Assembly: GCA_963383645.1 (NCBI GenBank)
Contig: OY726564.1
Location: 109,762,540-109,826,539 of the forward strand
Source of the DNA: Muscardinus avellanarius
Lineage: Eukaryota > Chordata > Mammalia > Rodentia > Gliridae
Direction: 5' to 3'
Length of the DNA stretch: 64,000 bases
A model generated the notes under the pieces. It was given only the letters and a program-made list of their open reading frames with translations. It did not search any database and had not been told where the DNA came from. Position 1 is the stretch's first letter. Every line of letters begins with the position of its first letter. A program made the position numbers and the translations under genes. Shown piece after piece: positions 1 through 12,422 of the stretch.

Positions 1-594
1 ATTCTGTGAGACTCCAGACCTAAGACCACGGGAAATCCACCAGAATGTGCCACCTGCATGTTCTGGAATAGCAGCCAGATTGCTGGATCACACTGTATCT
101 GGGGCCAGTTAAGCCATGGCTGGGGTCGGGAGCAGAATGCAGAGGACATGGTTCTGGGGGCCTGTTAGGGAGGAGGCACCTCAAAGATCTTTAAAATGGC
201 TTGAGGGTCTTTCTTCTGTTTTTTTTTTTTTTAATCGTTTGACCACACCTTTAGTATTCTCTCTGAAACATGCCATTTTACTCTTTACTGGGTAAGGCTG
301 AGAGTTTCCCAATTTTTCCCCAATTCTGTTTTTTTTTTTAAATTATAAAGTCCGTCTTTCAATTCTCTTTGCTCTTGATCTCACTATATATGGTTAAAAG
401 TAGCCATGCAGTAACTTATATGCTTTGCTGCTTAGATATTTCTTCTGCTAGCAGCCCAGTTCATCACTCTGCATTCCATAAAGTTTCTGGAACATGGTTA
501 ATGTCTCCAGGTTCTTTGCAGTGTTATAACCAGGATGGCCTTTACTCCAGTTTCTAATATCTTGCTCCTTATTTCCGTCTGCGACCTTGCTATA

Positions 595-1080
595 ATTTCC
601 GCTATATTAAACTTTTCCATCTCTGACCAAAATACCTGATAAGCACAACTTAGAGAAGGGAAGGTTCATTCAGGCTCATGGTTTCTGAGATTTAGATTAT
701 AGTCAGCCAGCTCTGAGGAAGGGACTGCAGCCGCAAGAGATGACGGAGGGACATTGCTTTCCCATCATGGTAGCCAAAAACAGAGGGAGAAAGGGAGGGA
801 GGGAGAGAGACAGACAGACAGACAGAGAGAAAGACAAAGAAGGGACAGGGGCAGATACAGCTCCCAAGGCCACATCCTCAGAACCTACCTCTTCCACCCA
901 TGCCCCACCCACCTAAGTTGCCACCCAGTAAATCCAATCAGATTATTAATACTTCAGTGGACTTATCCACTGGTATGATTAGAGCCCTGATTCAATTATT
1001 TCACATCAGAATATCGCACCGGGGACAGACTTTTAACACATGAGATCTCTGGGGGACATTCCAACCCAACTGTAGCAGTT
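595..1080 (-). mobile_element. ERVL-MaLR-type LTR relic
   Basis: The text ctgaccaaaatacctgataag, followed by a GA-rich middle and then gccccacccacctaagttgc and a ggggacattccaac end, is the typical inverse reading of a MaLR LTR. No internal viral genes are present. Boundaries are approximate. Confidence 0.7.
780..840. repeat. GA-rich / CAGA low-complexity tract
   Basis: Purine-rich run of GGGA, GA and CAGA units inside the LTR relic. Confidence 0.8.
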
Positions 1081-1300
1081 TCGTTATAATTTGTCTCCTA
1101 AAGATTCATGTGCTTGAGGCTTCCTCCCGGGAATAGTGGTGCTGACGTGGTGGAGCCATTAAGGGTGGGGCCTGGTGGAAAGCAGTGGTCAGGAGGGCAC
1201 TAGCCTCAGAGGGGAGTGACACAGGTCTTGCAGAGTGACTTAGTTCTTTTGGGAGAGCCTTGGTATAGAGTGAGCACCCTGTTCTTTTGTTTTCTTCTGA
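1081..1300 (+). mobile_element. MaLR-like LTR fragment in the sense orientation
   Basis: The order gtctcctaaagattcatgtg, then a G-rich ggtggggcctggtggaaag motif, is the usual 5' half of a MaLR-type LTR. It abuts the antisense relic before it. Weakly bounded. Confidence 0.5.
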
Positions 1301-1504
1301 ATCAATACAGATCTGATCACAGTCAGCTTTACTGTTCATATTATTTCAATTTTCAGATTATTTAAGTAATCTCCAAGAACATTTACACCTTACCTGTAGC
1401 TCTTGTCTTCTCTTGAGCCCTCACAAGAATCACCAATATTTTCAATACTTTTTTAAAGCAATAGCCTTACTCCTGATTTTAAGAAAACTTACTCAGTTTT
1501 CTTA

Positions 1505-1985
1505 GTCTGGCACCTGCTACTATAACAAAATACCACAGGCTGGGTGATTTTGAAACAGTCGAAGTTTATTTGGGTCAGAGCGCTGGAGGCTGGGAAGTCC
1601 ACAAGCATACTGCTGGGATCAGGAGACAGCCTCCCACGACATTTTGCATCAGAAGGTGATGGAAGAACACGGAGCACACACAGTTCAGAGAGAGAAAAAT
1701 CTGGCCAACTCATGTTTATAAGAAAAACACTTGCATGATAAATAACCTGTTCCTCTGATAACATCAATCTAATCATGAGGAAAGACCCCTCATGACCCGA
1801 TCACTTCTTAAAGATTCCACGAGGTGTTTTTTTTTTTTCTTCTTTTATACGCCTTTATGGATGCATGGCAGGCTCACATCACAATGAAGTTCAGAGTGAT
1901 AGCCATCCACCTCTTAATGCTGTCACATTGTCAATTATATTTCAACGTGAGCTTTGGAGGGAACATCCAAACAATAGCACAGGAC
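1505..1985 (-). mobile_element. ERVL-MaLR LTR relic, interrupted
   Basis: It starts with ctactataacaaaataccac and aggctgggaagtccacaag, and resumes after an insertion with cacctcttaatgctgtcac and a ggagggaacatccaaac end. The break near 1825 is filled by an L1 3' end. Confidence 0.75.
1826..1912 (-). mobile_element. Short antisense L1 3'-end insertion inside the LTR relic
   Basis: A T-run is followed by caatgaagttcagagtgata, which matches the L1 3' UTR copy at 45.26 kb in this window (aatgaagttcagagtgaca). It splits the MaLR relic, so it arrived later. Confidence 0.6.
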
Positions 1986-2161
1986 CTAGGGAAATTCAAT
2001 CTGCACCCCTAAACAGTTCTTGGAGGGCCGAGGGTATCTGAGGGTATCCCTGCAGGAAAGGAGAATTTATCTGCTGGTTCTTTCTAGTCTCATGAGGGCA
2101 GAGTGAACCTCCCTACCCATCCATAATGTCAGAATGAATGAAGCCTAAGTTATCCACCATC

Positions 2162-2163
<2 letters not shown>

Positions 2164-2209
<46 letters not shown>
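2164..2209. repeat. (CA)n microsatellite
   Basis: Uninterrupted CA dinucleotides, about 22 copies. Confidence 0.98.
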
Positions 2210-2210
<1 letters not shown>

Positions 2211-2924
2211 CTCGCACGCAAGTGATCCGATGAAAGGAGTCAGCCTCAAATGATAAAGTGAGGATTCTCCTTCGCCGTGGTGATGAAAATTCACATCTGG
2301 CATGGATGGATGGATGTTGTGAGGGAGGCATAAGATGCAGGAGGGTTGTACAGAGGAAGCTCTACCATGAGCGAGTGAGTGGACAGAGGAGTGGAGGTGA
2401 GTAAGCGCAGGAGAGGGAGGCAAGCTGCAGAATGACCGAGATAGGTACAATCAAGAAAAATGGTATCGTCCCGAAGCAACCCCCGCTTGGCAGAGTGTCA
2501 GTACTAAGGGGCCTGCTGGCCGCTCCAGGCAAAGTGGCAGGCCGACGGTTCACCCGCCGGCTTAGGTTAGTCCTCCCGATGTGGACTGGTGAGCGATGCA
2601 GCTAGATTTTATAGTGGGGGGATTCGGGAAGAAGAGTGTTCCTGGAAGAGCTGTGGAGTTGATGTTTACACCTGTTCCCTTTTACTTTGAACTCCTGTCC
2701 CCAGATCCCTTTGCAGAGCTTCCTTGCTTCTGTTCTGTCCCTCATCTCTGCTGTCACAGTTTAAAAGATTCTCCCCTCCAGCTCCAGAGACTCACATGTA
2801 GCCAAATGAAAGCTCGAGTCAGGAGAACCATTGGCACTGTTGGTTTCCATGTAAACTTAAGGAACTGAACCCTTTTGGGTTTTTTGCTTGTGACACCTAA
2901 CTATCTTAGCCATCCAGTACGTGT

Positions 2925-3300
2925 GTTTATTAGTCAGCTCGATTGACTATAACAGACTACCATAGACTAGATGGCTTAAATAACAAAACTTTATTTTGTC
3001 ACGGTTCTGGAGGTGAGAAGTCCAAGATGGGCATGCTTTTGAGGACCGTCTCCCTGGCTTGCTGATGGCCACCTTCTCGCTGGGTTCTTTTGTGGTAGAC
3101 AGCTTCAGTGCTGTCTCCTCCTCTTCTTATGACACCAGCCTAATGAGGTAGGGCTTCACCCTCATTGTCTCATTTATCTCTAATCCCTTCTTCACAGGCT
3201 CTAGCTTTAGTACAGACACATGAAGAACTTGGAGCGTAAACATATGAATGGAGAGAGGTACATAATTCATCCCAGAGCCATTCAAAATAAATTAAGTCAA
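2925..3300 (-). mobile_element. MLT1-like MaLR LTR relic
   Basis: The signature phrases are tataacagactaccatagac, ttctggaggtgagaagtcc and agatgggcatgc, in the usual order for an antisense MLT1 LTR, followed by a decayed end. Confidence 0.7.
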
Positions 3301-4239
3301 TAACAGAACCAATAAACAAACAATTCTACATGGCTGATAGTTTCACTGCAAACACTTCCTGGGAGGGAGAAGGGACAGGAATTTGCTTACCCTTCTGAGT
3401 CTCCCTAACATCCTCCACCAGAGAGATACCTCATGACAGAGATGGCAAGAAAACTCATCTTCGGAGAGATGCCAAACCTTATCGGAGAGCGAGGGAGATA
3501 AAAGTTTCTCTTGCTGTTTCAGTCTGGACAGTTGAGGAGAAAGCTTTCTCATATTCTAGCCTGCTTCTTCATGTGAGTGGCCACGAGGGTGCAAGTAGGT
3601 GTCTTTAATGAGCCTGGAAGCAGAATTCTCGCTCTCTCTGGCTTTCTTTGTAACTCTGTTTTACAATGTTCAAGGTGTATGTTTTTTTTCCCTGAAGGCA
3701 GGGTTCAACACAGGAGGTCACTTCTTCAATTTTCTTTCATCTCCATCAGACCTATATTTTTAACACTACGGAGAAGTAAACGAATCTGAATGGATCAACT
3801 TTAATTCGTTTCTGGAGATCCAAGTCGGATGCTGGGAAATGTTCCCATTAGAAGCAGAAATAGCTGCTGTTTGTTGAATGCCTATTCTGTTCTCACAAAG
3901 AATTTTCCTTCCATCATTCCTTACTACGCACCAAGGGACGTGGGGCACAAGAGCAGTCTTACAGGGTCTTTGTGACCCTGTCACGGGAAAGCCACAATAT
4001 CTTTCAGAAGCCATACTTAGTTATTTCAACTTATAAGTACTACTTTCTTTCTAAAGACTACTAAATTGTTCAGATTTAAAATCTTCTTAACTACTTAATA
4101 AATGAAACCGGTAGATGCTTCATTTAGCCTGGGGGAGCTGAGAAAATTAGTGAGTCACGTTGAGTGCTCCAAGTCCAACAATTTTGAGGAACTCTCTTGA
4201 CCTAACACAGCATTCCGAAAAAGGTGGGCCTCTTGCCCT

Positions 4240-4375
4240 CAAACGTACCTTGCGGAGCACTAAGCTCAGAAGGTCAGATGAATTACCACCTGGTTAAGTG
4301 GTTTGCAGATGCTGGAAACAAGATTTGAGCCCAGGACTGTCGGGCTCCAAACCCCAATCATTTAATATGTTGCTG
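4240..4375 (+). mobile_element. MIR-like SINE relic
   Basis: The elements ggagcactaagctcagaagg and tttgagcccaggactgtc resemble the MIR core and 3' part. Short and decayed. Confidence 0.4.
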
Positions 4376-5756
4376 TACTGCAGAATGAACAAAGATCAGA
4401 TCAGAGACTGTCAGAGCTAAAACGGGCTCCAGCAGTAACCTGGCCGGACTCACAAGCTAGCCTGGTCACACACCCGGTGAGTGGATGGTTTTGCAGGGAT
4501 CAGTCTCCTGACTCCTAACTCTGTATTCCTTCTTCCCCACTATGCTTCTCGTCCTTTTCAGCTTTGAACAACCACTCGTTACTCCGGCGTCTGCGATTTT
4601 CACAGTCAAAATATTAAAGGGTTTTATTGCTTGAAACACAGAGAAATGAGGGATTTGGGGGAGAGTGCTGAGCTCACTGAGAGGTAATAAGGGCTCGACT
4701 CACAGGGAGAAATGAAAAGAACTGATATGTGGCGCATGATTTGGTCTGAGCATCCATAAATGAGTTGGGGCCATGCTTTGGTAATGTCTGAATGATAAAA
4801 AATGTCATAAGACAGGACAGAGAAGTTATTTAGCAGATAAACTCAGAAATGTGATAAGAAGAAGAAAGAAAAAAAATTAGGCCGATAATGTCATGTTAAT
4901 GTTTATTAGATGGAGGTGGGGACGGTGGGGACAGTAGACAGGTCTGCACGGCCTGATTGATGGAAAGTTGGTTCAAATAAAGCACCATGAAGCACCAAGC
5001 GAGCTGCCCGAGGGGACAGTTACGCTGACCTGGGTAAACTCTCCTATTTGCGATTTTTATGGATCTTCATTTTTGTTTTCATTTTTCGGCTGTGTTCTTT
5101 ACACTTTTTTACATTTTCCCTTCCTGTTTTTTTTATATCCACCCCAGCTGCTTCTTTCTGTTGCTTCTTTCCCTCCCCCTGCTCACATCGATGCCCCTTT
5201 CTTCTTCTGATGGCCTCCTCCCCGCCTGCCTCCTCTTCCCCCTGCTGTAGTGCCAGCACCCGGTATGCTCCAGGTTTCCAGGCCTCTGCTCTTCCTCTCT
5301 CTTCCTCCCCCATAGAAGATGAAATTTGCCACTCTGACAAAGAGGAACAAAAGCTGGAAGTCCCTGCCAAAGTTACAAGGACAGCATTTTCTTTCTAAGG
5401 GCTTTTTTAATTTTAAAAGGAAAAAATAAATAAAATAAAATATAATTCCAGCCTCCTCCTCTTCCTCCTCCCCAGGCCTCTGTGGTGCATGCAGGGATTT
5501 CTGGGCTGTGAGCATCAGTGGAGGACAGCCAGGTAAAAAGCCACCCCTCAGTTCAGATCATCTCTGCTCATGTGCCCTCTCTGCCTCAACTCTTTTTTTT
5601 TTTTTTTTTGCTACATTTGTCAGAAATCCAGGCAGAAAATGGTAGCATTAGCATTTTTAATAAAAGGGAGTTGGAGTGAAAAGTCGGTGGCTTCAGAAAG
5701 CTGAAGAAGAGAAGAAAGCTGAAATGCACAGACAGTCAAAACTCTTTTGGAGCTAG

Positions 5757-5842
5757 AAGGAGGGAGGGAGGAAGAGAGGGAGGGAGGGAGGGAGGGAGGG
5801 AGGGAGGGAGGGAGGGAGGGAGGGAGGGAGAGAGAGAGGAGA
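5757..5842. repeat. (GGGA)n microsatellite
   Basis: About 20 GGGA units ending in a short GA run; purine-only on this strand. Confidence 0.97.
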
Positions 5843-6187
5843 GGCAGACAAGAGAGGTAGCCGTCTTATGAGAAGCATTCGGGCTGACATAATTGGAGCT
5901 TTGAGCACAAGTAGAAGCAGTTGGAAGGTGGGAAATTGCTGTGCTGGATTGAGTTTGGCGCAACTTGATACTTGAGGCCCCGCATCGTGAAATGTTTTCT
6001 AATTTAGCCCATTTTCTCTGTCTTCCTGGAATGAGCCATTATTCGTCCATTACTGGCAAAAATCGCGGTCCAGGCTAACCTTTTCTTTCCTTTTTTTTCC
6101 TTCTTCCTCCTCACCCAGTCACTCTGTAGGAAGGGAGGAGAGATATACAATAGAAAGGAGTCACACATACTCACATACTCCTTATTT

Positions 6188-6380
6188 AAAATGGATGGTG
6201 ATGTATGCCTGTAAATCTTGTACTTGGGAGGCTGAAATGAGAGGATTGCAAGTTTGAGGCCAGACTCAGCAACTTAGCAAGGCAAAAACTTAGTGAGACC
6301 TTTTTTCAAACTATAAAATAAAACAGAGCTAGAGCTGTAGCTTAGAGGTAGAATGCCTCTGAATTCAATCACCAGTACAA
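6188..6380 (+). mobile_element. B1-ID dimer SINE
   Basis: B1 half (tacttgggaggctgaaatga ... cagcaacttagcaag), A-rich linker, ID half (gtagcttagaggtagaatgc ... caccagtac). Followed directly by an (AG)n tract that probably grew from its tail. Confidence 0.85.
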
Positions 6381-6391
6381 AGGAGAGAGAA

Positions 6392-6393
<2 letters not shown>

Positions 6394-6443
<50 letters not shown>
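6394..6443. repeat. (AG)n microsatellite
   Basis: About 25 AG units at the 3' tail of the preceding SINE. Confidence 0.97.
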
Positions 6444-6446
<3 letters not shown>

Positions 6447-7650
6447 ACTAACTCTGAGACCTGGAGTGACTGACATCATCTTTTTCTGTTTTGATTTTCT
6501 AGGAAGATGCATGCAGAACTTTATGGTGTTGCCAGCTTTAATTTTTGTTCTCCATTGTACCTCTATAGGGTAAAGCTTAATTGGCTTTTCTGGCCTCTAC
6601 TGAAAAGGAGGAAAAATATCTCCTTGCAGAGGTTACAGTTCTATAAAGAAAGTGGCAGTGATTAGATCTAATGCCCTTGACAGCTGGATAAAAAGTTGCT
6701 CAATAGAATAAATTGAATGGCTGAACCTGGAGTCAATCAGAAGGTAACAGGAATTCCAAACACCGGCCTGAGCCATCCTGCCATGGAATCCTTTCTCCAT
6801 CAGATTCAGAGCCCCATGGGAATAAGAGTGCCAGATCTACTTTACTTCCTCAATTTCAATTCTATAAAAGGCCAGGACAAATCAAGATTGGGGGGAATTC
6901 CCATTTCCAGTTCTGGGTTCCACCCTATTAAATACTCAAGACGCCTCCATTGGGGAAGCACCAGCCTGGATAATCGTAAACATTCCATACACTTAGACTT
7001 ATGCTAGCCCAGTGTTCAAAGTCTTGCCATGTTAACAAGAGAGAGTCTGTCACAGCCAGCGTCCCTTACACATGGAATGAATCGCCTCAGCCTCAGGTAA
7101 ACAGAAGGTTGTGCATACTTGTACAAACATTTAGCTCCATCTGGGCCATGCATTTAATGTGAAATCTTGGTTTCTACTTCCTCTTGGACTTAGAGTCATG
7201 ACTTGGTACTGGATTCCAGGCATACCATATCTACATGAGGGGATTGAATGCAACTTTGAAAAAGTTTCAACATCTTTAAAAAGATACCTTTGAAAAGCAG
7301 AGAAAAGCAAACTGACTTACTATCTTGTAGGTTTCCTCAGGGAATAAATGCCACCCCTGAGCTTCATATCCAAGGGCAGAATTAACACGCACTGGAAACC
7401 TTCTAACACACTTAGGTTTAGATGGAGCATAGATTAAGACTCAGAGACAAGTTCTTTTGAAAGAGTCAAAAATTTACTTGTTACTACATGTAGAGGTAAG
7501 AATTTATTTATTTTATCTCATGTCAGTTAATTTGCAGATAACGTCAAGTGAGACTGTGTAGCCTTTAGCTTTTCCAATAATAAAACTGTCCTGGAAAAAT
7601 CCTACACATTTGAGTATCTGGTAGAAGAATGTTTTCCATGACATTCTCTG

Positions 7651-7815
7651 TCTTATTTATTTATTCATTTGGCATTAGGAATTGAAACCAGGGACATTCT
7701 TCCTCCAAGCTACAGCTCCAGCCCTTTTTAATTTTTTTTTTTTTTTAAAGTTTGAAGCAAGGTCTTACTAAGTCGCTGAGCCAGGACTTGAACTTACAAC
7801 TCCTTTCTTTTCCTG
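7651..7815 (-). mobile_element. B1-ID dimer SINE, truncated B1 half
   Basis: Reads antisense: T-rich tail, ggaattgaaaccagggacat (ID), linker T-run, ggtcttactaagtcgctgag (end of B1). The outer B1 half is absent. Confidence 0.75.
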
Positions 7816-8317
7816 GAGACTTTGGCAAGGTCTTTGATTCCCTTCTATTAACAGATGATATATTTACCCTGGTAACCTCCAAGGTCCCAGGGTTCTGGCT
7901 GTGATCTGTACACCTGTTGCTTTCCAAATCTTTATCTCCAATCATGATATCTTTTTTTTAAAATTTTCATGTTTCTGCATATTTGCTCATGGGATTTGCT
8001 ACAAGTGTCTCTCATTAACTTTTCCAGAATTGCACATGAATCCTCTTCCCGCCCTAATCCTGACCTGAACTCCCATCATTCCTGGTCCATAGAAAGAGCA
8101 TTGTCAACTGTTGATTCTCCCAGATGAGAAACTCTGAGATGATTTTCCATAGTCCCCCTAGGATCACTCTTCACTCTCTCCTGCCCATACTCATTCTATT
8201 TATTTCCACATCCTCTTTGTCCACCTCCAGAAAATCTCTTAAAACTAGCCGCTTCTTTCTCCTGCCAAACCAAGTGCCCTACTGGAGAATGATTTATTCA
8301 CCTTAAACTCTATACAG

Positions 8318-8795
8318 TATTTATTTATTTTTATTTATTCATTGACTTATATATATATTTATTTATTTATTTATATAGCAGTGCTGAAGACTGAACCCAA
8401 GAACATTCTACCTTCAAGCTATACCCTCAGCCTTATTATATTTTGTATTTTTTTTTTTTTTTTTTGGTGGTACTGGGGTTCCTGGAAGCCCTTCTACCTC
8501 CGGGCTACACTCCCAGACCTATTTTTGCATTTTTATTTGGAAACAGGGTCTCCTAAGCCAGCGCGCGCGGCTGGCTTCGAACCTGCGCGATCCTCCTGTC
8601 TCTGCCTCCCAAGCGCGGGGATTACAAGCGTGTGCCACCACGCCCGGCTTATATTTTGTATTTGGAAACAGGATCTTGCTAAGTTGCTAAGAGCCTCATT
8701 AAGTTATCTCAGGCCTTGAACCAGAGATCCTTCTGTTTCAGCCTCCCAGGTACTGTATTATATGTCTTTGTCACCATGCCTGACTATGCTGTCTT
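8318..8795 (-). mobile_element. Older B1-ID SINE split by a younger SINE
   Basis: The ID half (gactgaacccaagaacattc) lies at 8380-8435 and the B1 half (ggatcttgctaagttgctaa ... cagcctcccaggtactg) resumes at 8664. The host copy is degraded. A younger copy sits between the two parts. Confidence 0.85.
8451..8648 (-). mobile_element. Young CpG-rich B1-ID SINE, nested insertion
   Basis: Full antisense dimer with intact CpGs (gcgcgcgcggctggcttcga, ccaagcgcggggattacaag, accacgcccggc). The target duplication ttatattttgtattt is perfect: 8436-8450 and 8649-8663. Its ID half reads ggttcctggaagcccttcta, a variant shared with the copies at 29.4 and 36.2 kb. Confidence 0.92.
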
Positions 8796-9135
8796 TCTAA
8801 TTGTTCCCACTGCCATCAGGAACACGTGTGGAAAGGGAGGGAGGAGGTAAAGGGAAGAAGGAAAGAGACGGGTGAGGAGGTCACTCTGGACAGAGTACGG
8901 GAAAGGACATGTGCGTGGCTCATTCAGGAGGCCAGCTGCGCTTGTGCACTGGGTTCTGACAGGTGAGGTAGGAGGGCCAAGGAAGGAAGAGAGCCAATGC
9001 CTAGGTGGCCCTGAATTCCAGACAAGGCGCAGGATTTTACCTGGTAGGAAATGGGAAGGTATCGAACATCTCTTGGGCAGGGGAAAGGGTGATGATCTGG
9101 ATGTAAAAGGAAGGCAGAGAAGGCATTCATTAGAT

Positions 9136-9358
9136 CAGGGATCTGCTGACTACTGGCCTGAAGCCTCACCTGGCCTGCCACTGGTTTCTATAAATAAAGT
9201 TTTATTGGAACGCAGCATCAACCATTTATTTCTGTGTTGTCAATGGTTGTATTTCTGCCACAGTGGCGGAGTCATATAGTTGCAAAAGAGACTAAAGGGC
9301 CTACAAAGCCAAAATGATTCCTGTCTAAGTCTTTGCAGAAAATGTTTGATGACCCCTG
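9136..9358. mobile_element. hAT-type DNA transposon fossil (MER58-like family name tentative)
   Basis: The ends are cagggatctgctgac and, inverted, caggggtcatcaaac; inside is ataaataaagttttattgga, typical of a common mammalian non-autonomous hAT. An 8-base target duplication with one mismatch flanks it: cattagat (9128-9135) and catgagat (9359-9366). The family name is from memory and uncertain; the class is well supported. Confidence 0.8.
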
Positions 9359-9365
9359 CATGAGA

Positions 9366-9780
9366 TCATTTCTCAGCCTCAGAACCATTGACACTTAGTC
9401 TGGATAATTCTTGTTGTGAGGGCTTTCCAGCACTGGAGAATTTGTAACAGTGTCCCCTGACCTTTCCCCACCTTATCCCCACGTTGTGACAATCAAAAGT
9501 ATCTCCAGCCAGGCTTGGTGGAGCATGCTTGTAGGCCCAGCATTTGGGAGGCTGAGACAGGAGGATCATGTTTTGTGGACAGCCTTAGTTACTTAGTAAG
9601 GCCCTTTACAACTCAGTGAGACCCTGTTTCAAAATAAAAAATAAAAAATAGGGCTGGGGATGCAGCTCAGAGGTAGAATACCCCTGGTTCCATCCCCAGT
9701 ACTTACTGCAATAAAAAAAAATCTGCAGACATTGCTGAGTCAGGAATAGGCATAGAAATCCCACCCCCTGGAGACCTGGG
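9366..9780. mobile_element. MER20-like hAT fossil, interrupted by a SINE
   Basis: ctcagcctcagaaccattga, cttgttgtgagggctttcc and gttgtgacaatcaaaagtat are the left part, and tgcagacattgctgag the right part after the SINE at 9508-9721. The order agrees with MER20 as I remember it. Confidence 0.7.
9508..9721 (+). mobile_element. B1-ID dimer SINE inside MER20 relic
   Basis: gccaggcttggtggagcatg opens the B1 half; ggggatgcagctcagaggta and ggttccatccccagtac form the ID half; an A-rich tail follows. Confidence 0.9.
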
Positions 9781-9844
9781 CAGTAGATTATCAGAGACCA
9801 GCAGTACAGGGGACGGCATTGGTGGCAGTAGTGACAGCACGTAC

Positions 9845-10085
9845 AGTGCTTAGCCTGTGCCTGGCATCATGGGCATCCCACATGCAGTAATCCCTTTAGT
9901 CTTTTCAAGAGCCCAATGAGGTGGGTGCATCTTTTTCATTAGCACCCTGGAGACTGATAGGATTATCAGTGTTTTACACAGGAGGAAAGGGTGTGCAGAA
10001 GGAAGACTTGCTCAAGGTCACCCATGTAAGGTCAGAGCCAGGTTTGGAGCTCAGGTGGCCTGGCCCCTCAGCTCACACGCTCAGC
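9845..10085 (+). mobile_element. MIR SINE relic
   Basis: gtgcttagcctgtgcctggc, caatgaggtgggtgcat, ttttacacaggaggaaaggg and ctcaaggtcaccca follow MIR order. Confidence 0.7.
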
Positions 10086-10089
10086 TGTG

Positions 10090-12280
10090 AGATTCCCCTG
10101 AGCCACACGGAAGAATTGATATGTCTTGGTGCAATAAGAGATACGGAAGTGGTCAAAAACAGACATTTTGAGCTATTTCTTTCTCCCCGCTTCCAAACCA
10201 TTTTTATTTTATCCTAACCACAGACAGCCAGAGAATCTCTTCAGGTACCTCTGTACCTTCAATATGTCACATCCAACTAGCCTATTAATCCCTGCACGTT
10301 CCCCACGCAGCAATGGACATACATAAATCAGGCAGAATGCATTGTGGAATGTCAAGATGGATGGTTGATAGAGAATATTCTTTATCAACCTTCTGCTTTT
10401 ACAGGTGGTGATTCCTTAGTCCCTCTTGTGAAGTGCTTAGCACCCTTTACCTTCAGTGTGGTGCCATCTTAATTTCCTGTTCGGAGCTGACACTGATTCT
10501 GTCCTGGTCCTGGTTATTCTGTCCCAGAGAGTGCAAATGCTGGGAAGAGGAACAGGTGGACGTGGAATCCGGGAGCGTGGAATAAGCTGGGAGAGGTTTA
10601 TAAAGGCAGCGCATCCCCTAGGGACAAGAGAGCAAATGCGACAGTCAGCCTTGGGGCGGCTGGGAGCCAGTGCTCAGCAAACCTGTCCTTCGGTCCCTCC
10701 TGCTCATGCTCATGGACCTACTGAGTTATCTGGGCTTGGACATGAATGCTGGGCTTGGCCGACCCCTCTGCACAAGAAAAGAGACTGCCCCATTGCTTTC
10801 ATCCAGAGGATGACCTGGACAGAAGGCAGGGTAGCAATCAAATAGCACCAAAGATTATAGTTTGAAAGTAAATTTATTACACAGTGGAGGAGAGGGAACA
10901 AATAGCTCTACCTCAGATGCAAAGGATGGGGTGGCCAATACCTGAGCAGGTAGAAGGGCTTCCTGCACTGGAAAGAGGAATGAGGCTCAGCAGGAGGAAT
11001 CTGTGCCCACGGCTGCTTCCTTGGCTTTGGGCTGGTGCCAGGGAAGAGCCACCTATCAACAGCAGCAAAGGGGGGTGGCAGCAGCTGCGTCCTGGGGTTC
11101 TGCTGCGTTTGATGTAGCCCCAAGTCCTTGTTTGATCAGCCCTATTTCTCTTTTTTAAGTTCCAAAGAGCATGAGGGTAGTGACTGTCAGGAGGAGGGAA
11201 CAAAGAGCTGAAACCAGAAGCTGCCTTGACCTTGAGGACTTCGAGGGAGGGAAGCTAGGAGGGCCTGGATTGAGGCACAGAACAAAGAGCAGCCCTGGGG
11301 CCGCCTGGGCAGGAAAGGAAGGGGCGGTGCAGAACATCAGGGAAAGCTGAGAGCAAAGAGGAAGGTGGAGACTCCATCCCTGAGCTGGTGGAAAATGGCT
11401 CTTCCCGTGCCATTTCCTCACCCTAGGAAAAGACTGTGTGTCATCCAGATCTTGTGTGAACCCAGAGAAGGGAATGGGAGAGAGAACCACCTTTGGTGCA
11501 TCCAAGGACCATCACAGACAGGTGTTCACACAGCGTATTCCCTGGGCTGGATACAGAATCTAAGATGTTCGGAGCAGAGGAGGCACAAAGCCACTTTCTC
11601 ATGGCTGCCTAAAAGCTGTGGGTGAGGTGGGAGGGAGAGGGTCAGGGAGGTGGCATCCCACAGGACTTGGGTGCAGGGAGGTTCCTGGGGAGAGTTCTCA
11701 GGAGTTTCCTCTTCAGCTTTGCCACAGTGACAAGATAGGGCTGGGCCAGTGCTATGGGGATCTCTGGAGCTGGGATGACCCTTCAGAGTCATCCCAAATC
11801 GTAGCCAGGGGATTGGGCCTTTGCCTTCTGCATCCCCCAGCCTTGGATGTGGGCTTCCCAGAAAAAGAGGCCATTAGCAAACTGACTCCCTTCCCCTAAA
11901 CGCAAGTCCCAGAGGGGGCCTTGGTAGTGGTCCATGAACAGCACAGCCAGGGATGCCTGAGAGGGCTGCTGGTGCAGTGGCTGGGTACAGCGACGAGTGT
12001 GTGTGTGCTTGTGCTCTTGTCTCCTCTTGCCCCAAGTGCCAAATGCCTAGGGAAATAGATTTCTTGCCTGAGGCCCTGACTTCAATAGGTTGGCATGTCC
12101 AGGAAGGCATTGATGGGAGTGGGGGGGGAAGACTGTGGGTCACCTCCTCTAGGGTTGCTGGTCTGATCAATCATAGATTTCAAGGTTTAAATGTAGGCAG
12201 TTCACCAGAGCAGAGTAACTAGAGGCTGCTAGTCATTGGCAGGACTGAGCAGAACACCTGGCTGAGATGTTCAGGCTCAG
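10090..12280. other. Intronic stretch with no recognised repeat or exon
   Basis: Moderately GC-rich sequence with several unrelated open frames on both strands, none resembling a known protein. Nothing else is seen. Confidence 0.5.
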
Positions 12281-12283
12281 GGC

Positions 12284-12354
12284 GGGAGAGAGAGACAGGG
12301 GGGAGAGAGAAAGAGAGGGAGGGAAAGAGAGGGAGGGAGGGAGGGAAGGAGGGA

Positions 12355-12420
<66 letters not shown>
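12284..12420. repeat. GA/GGGA microsatellite block
   Basis: Impure GGGA/GAAA units followed by about 30 perfect GA units; purine-only on this strand. Confidence 0.97.
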
Positions 12421-12422
<2 letters not shown>

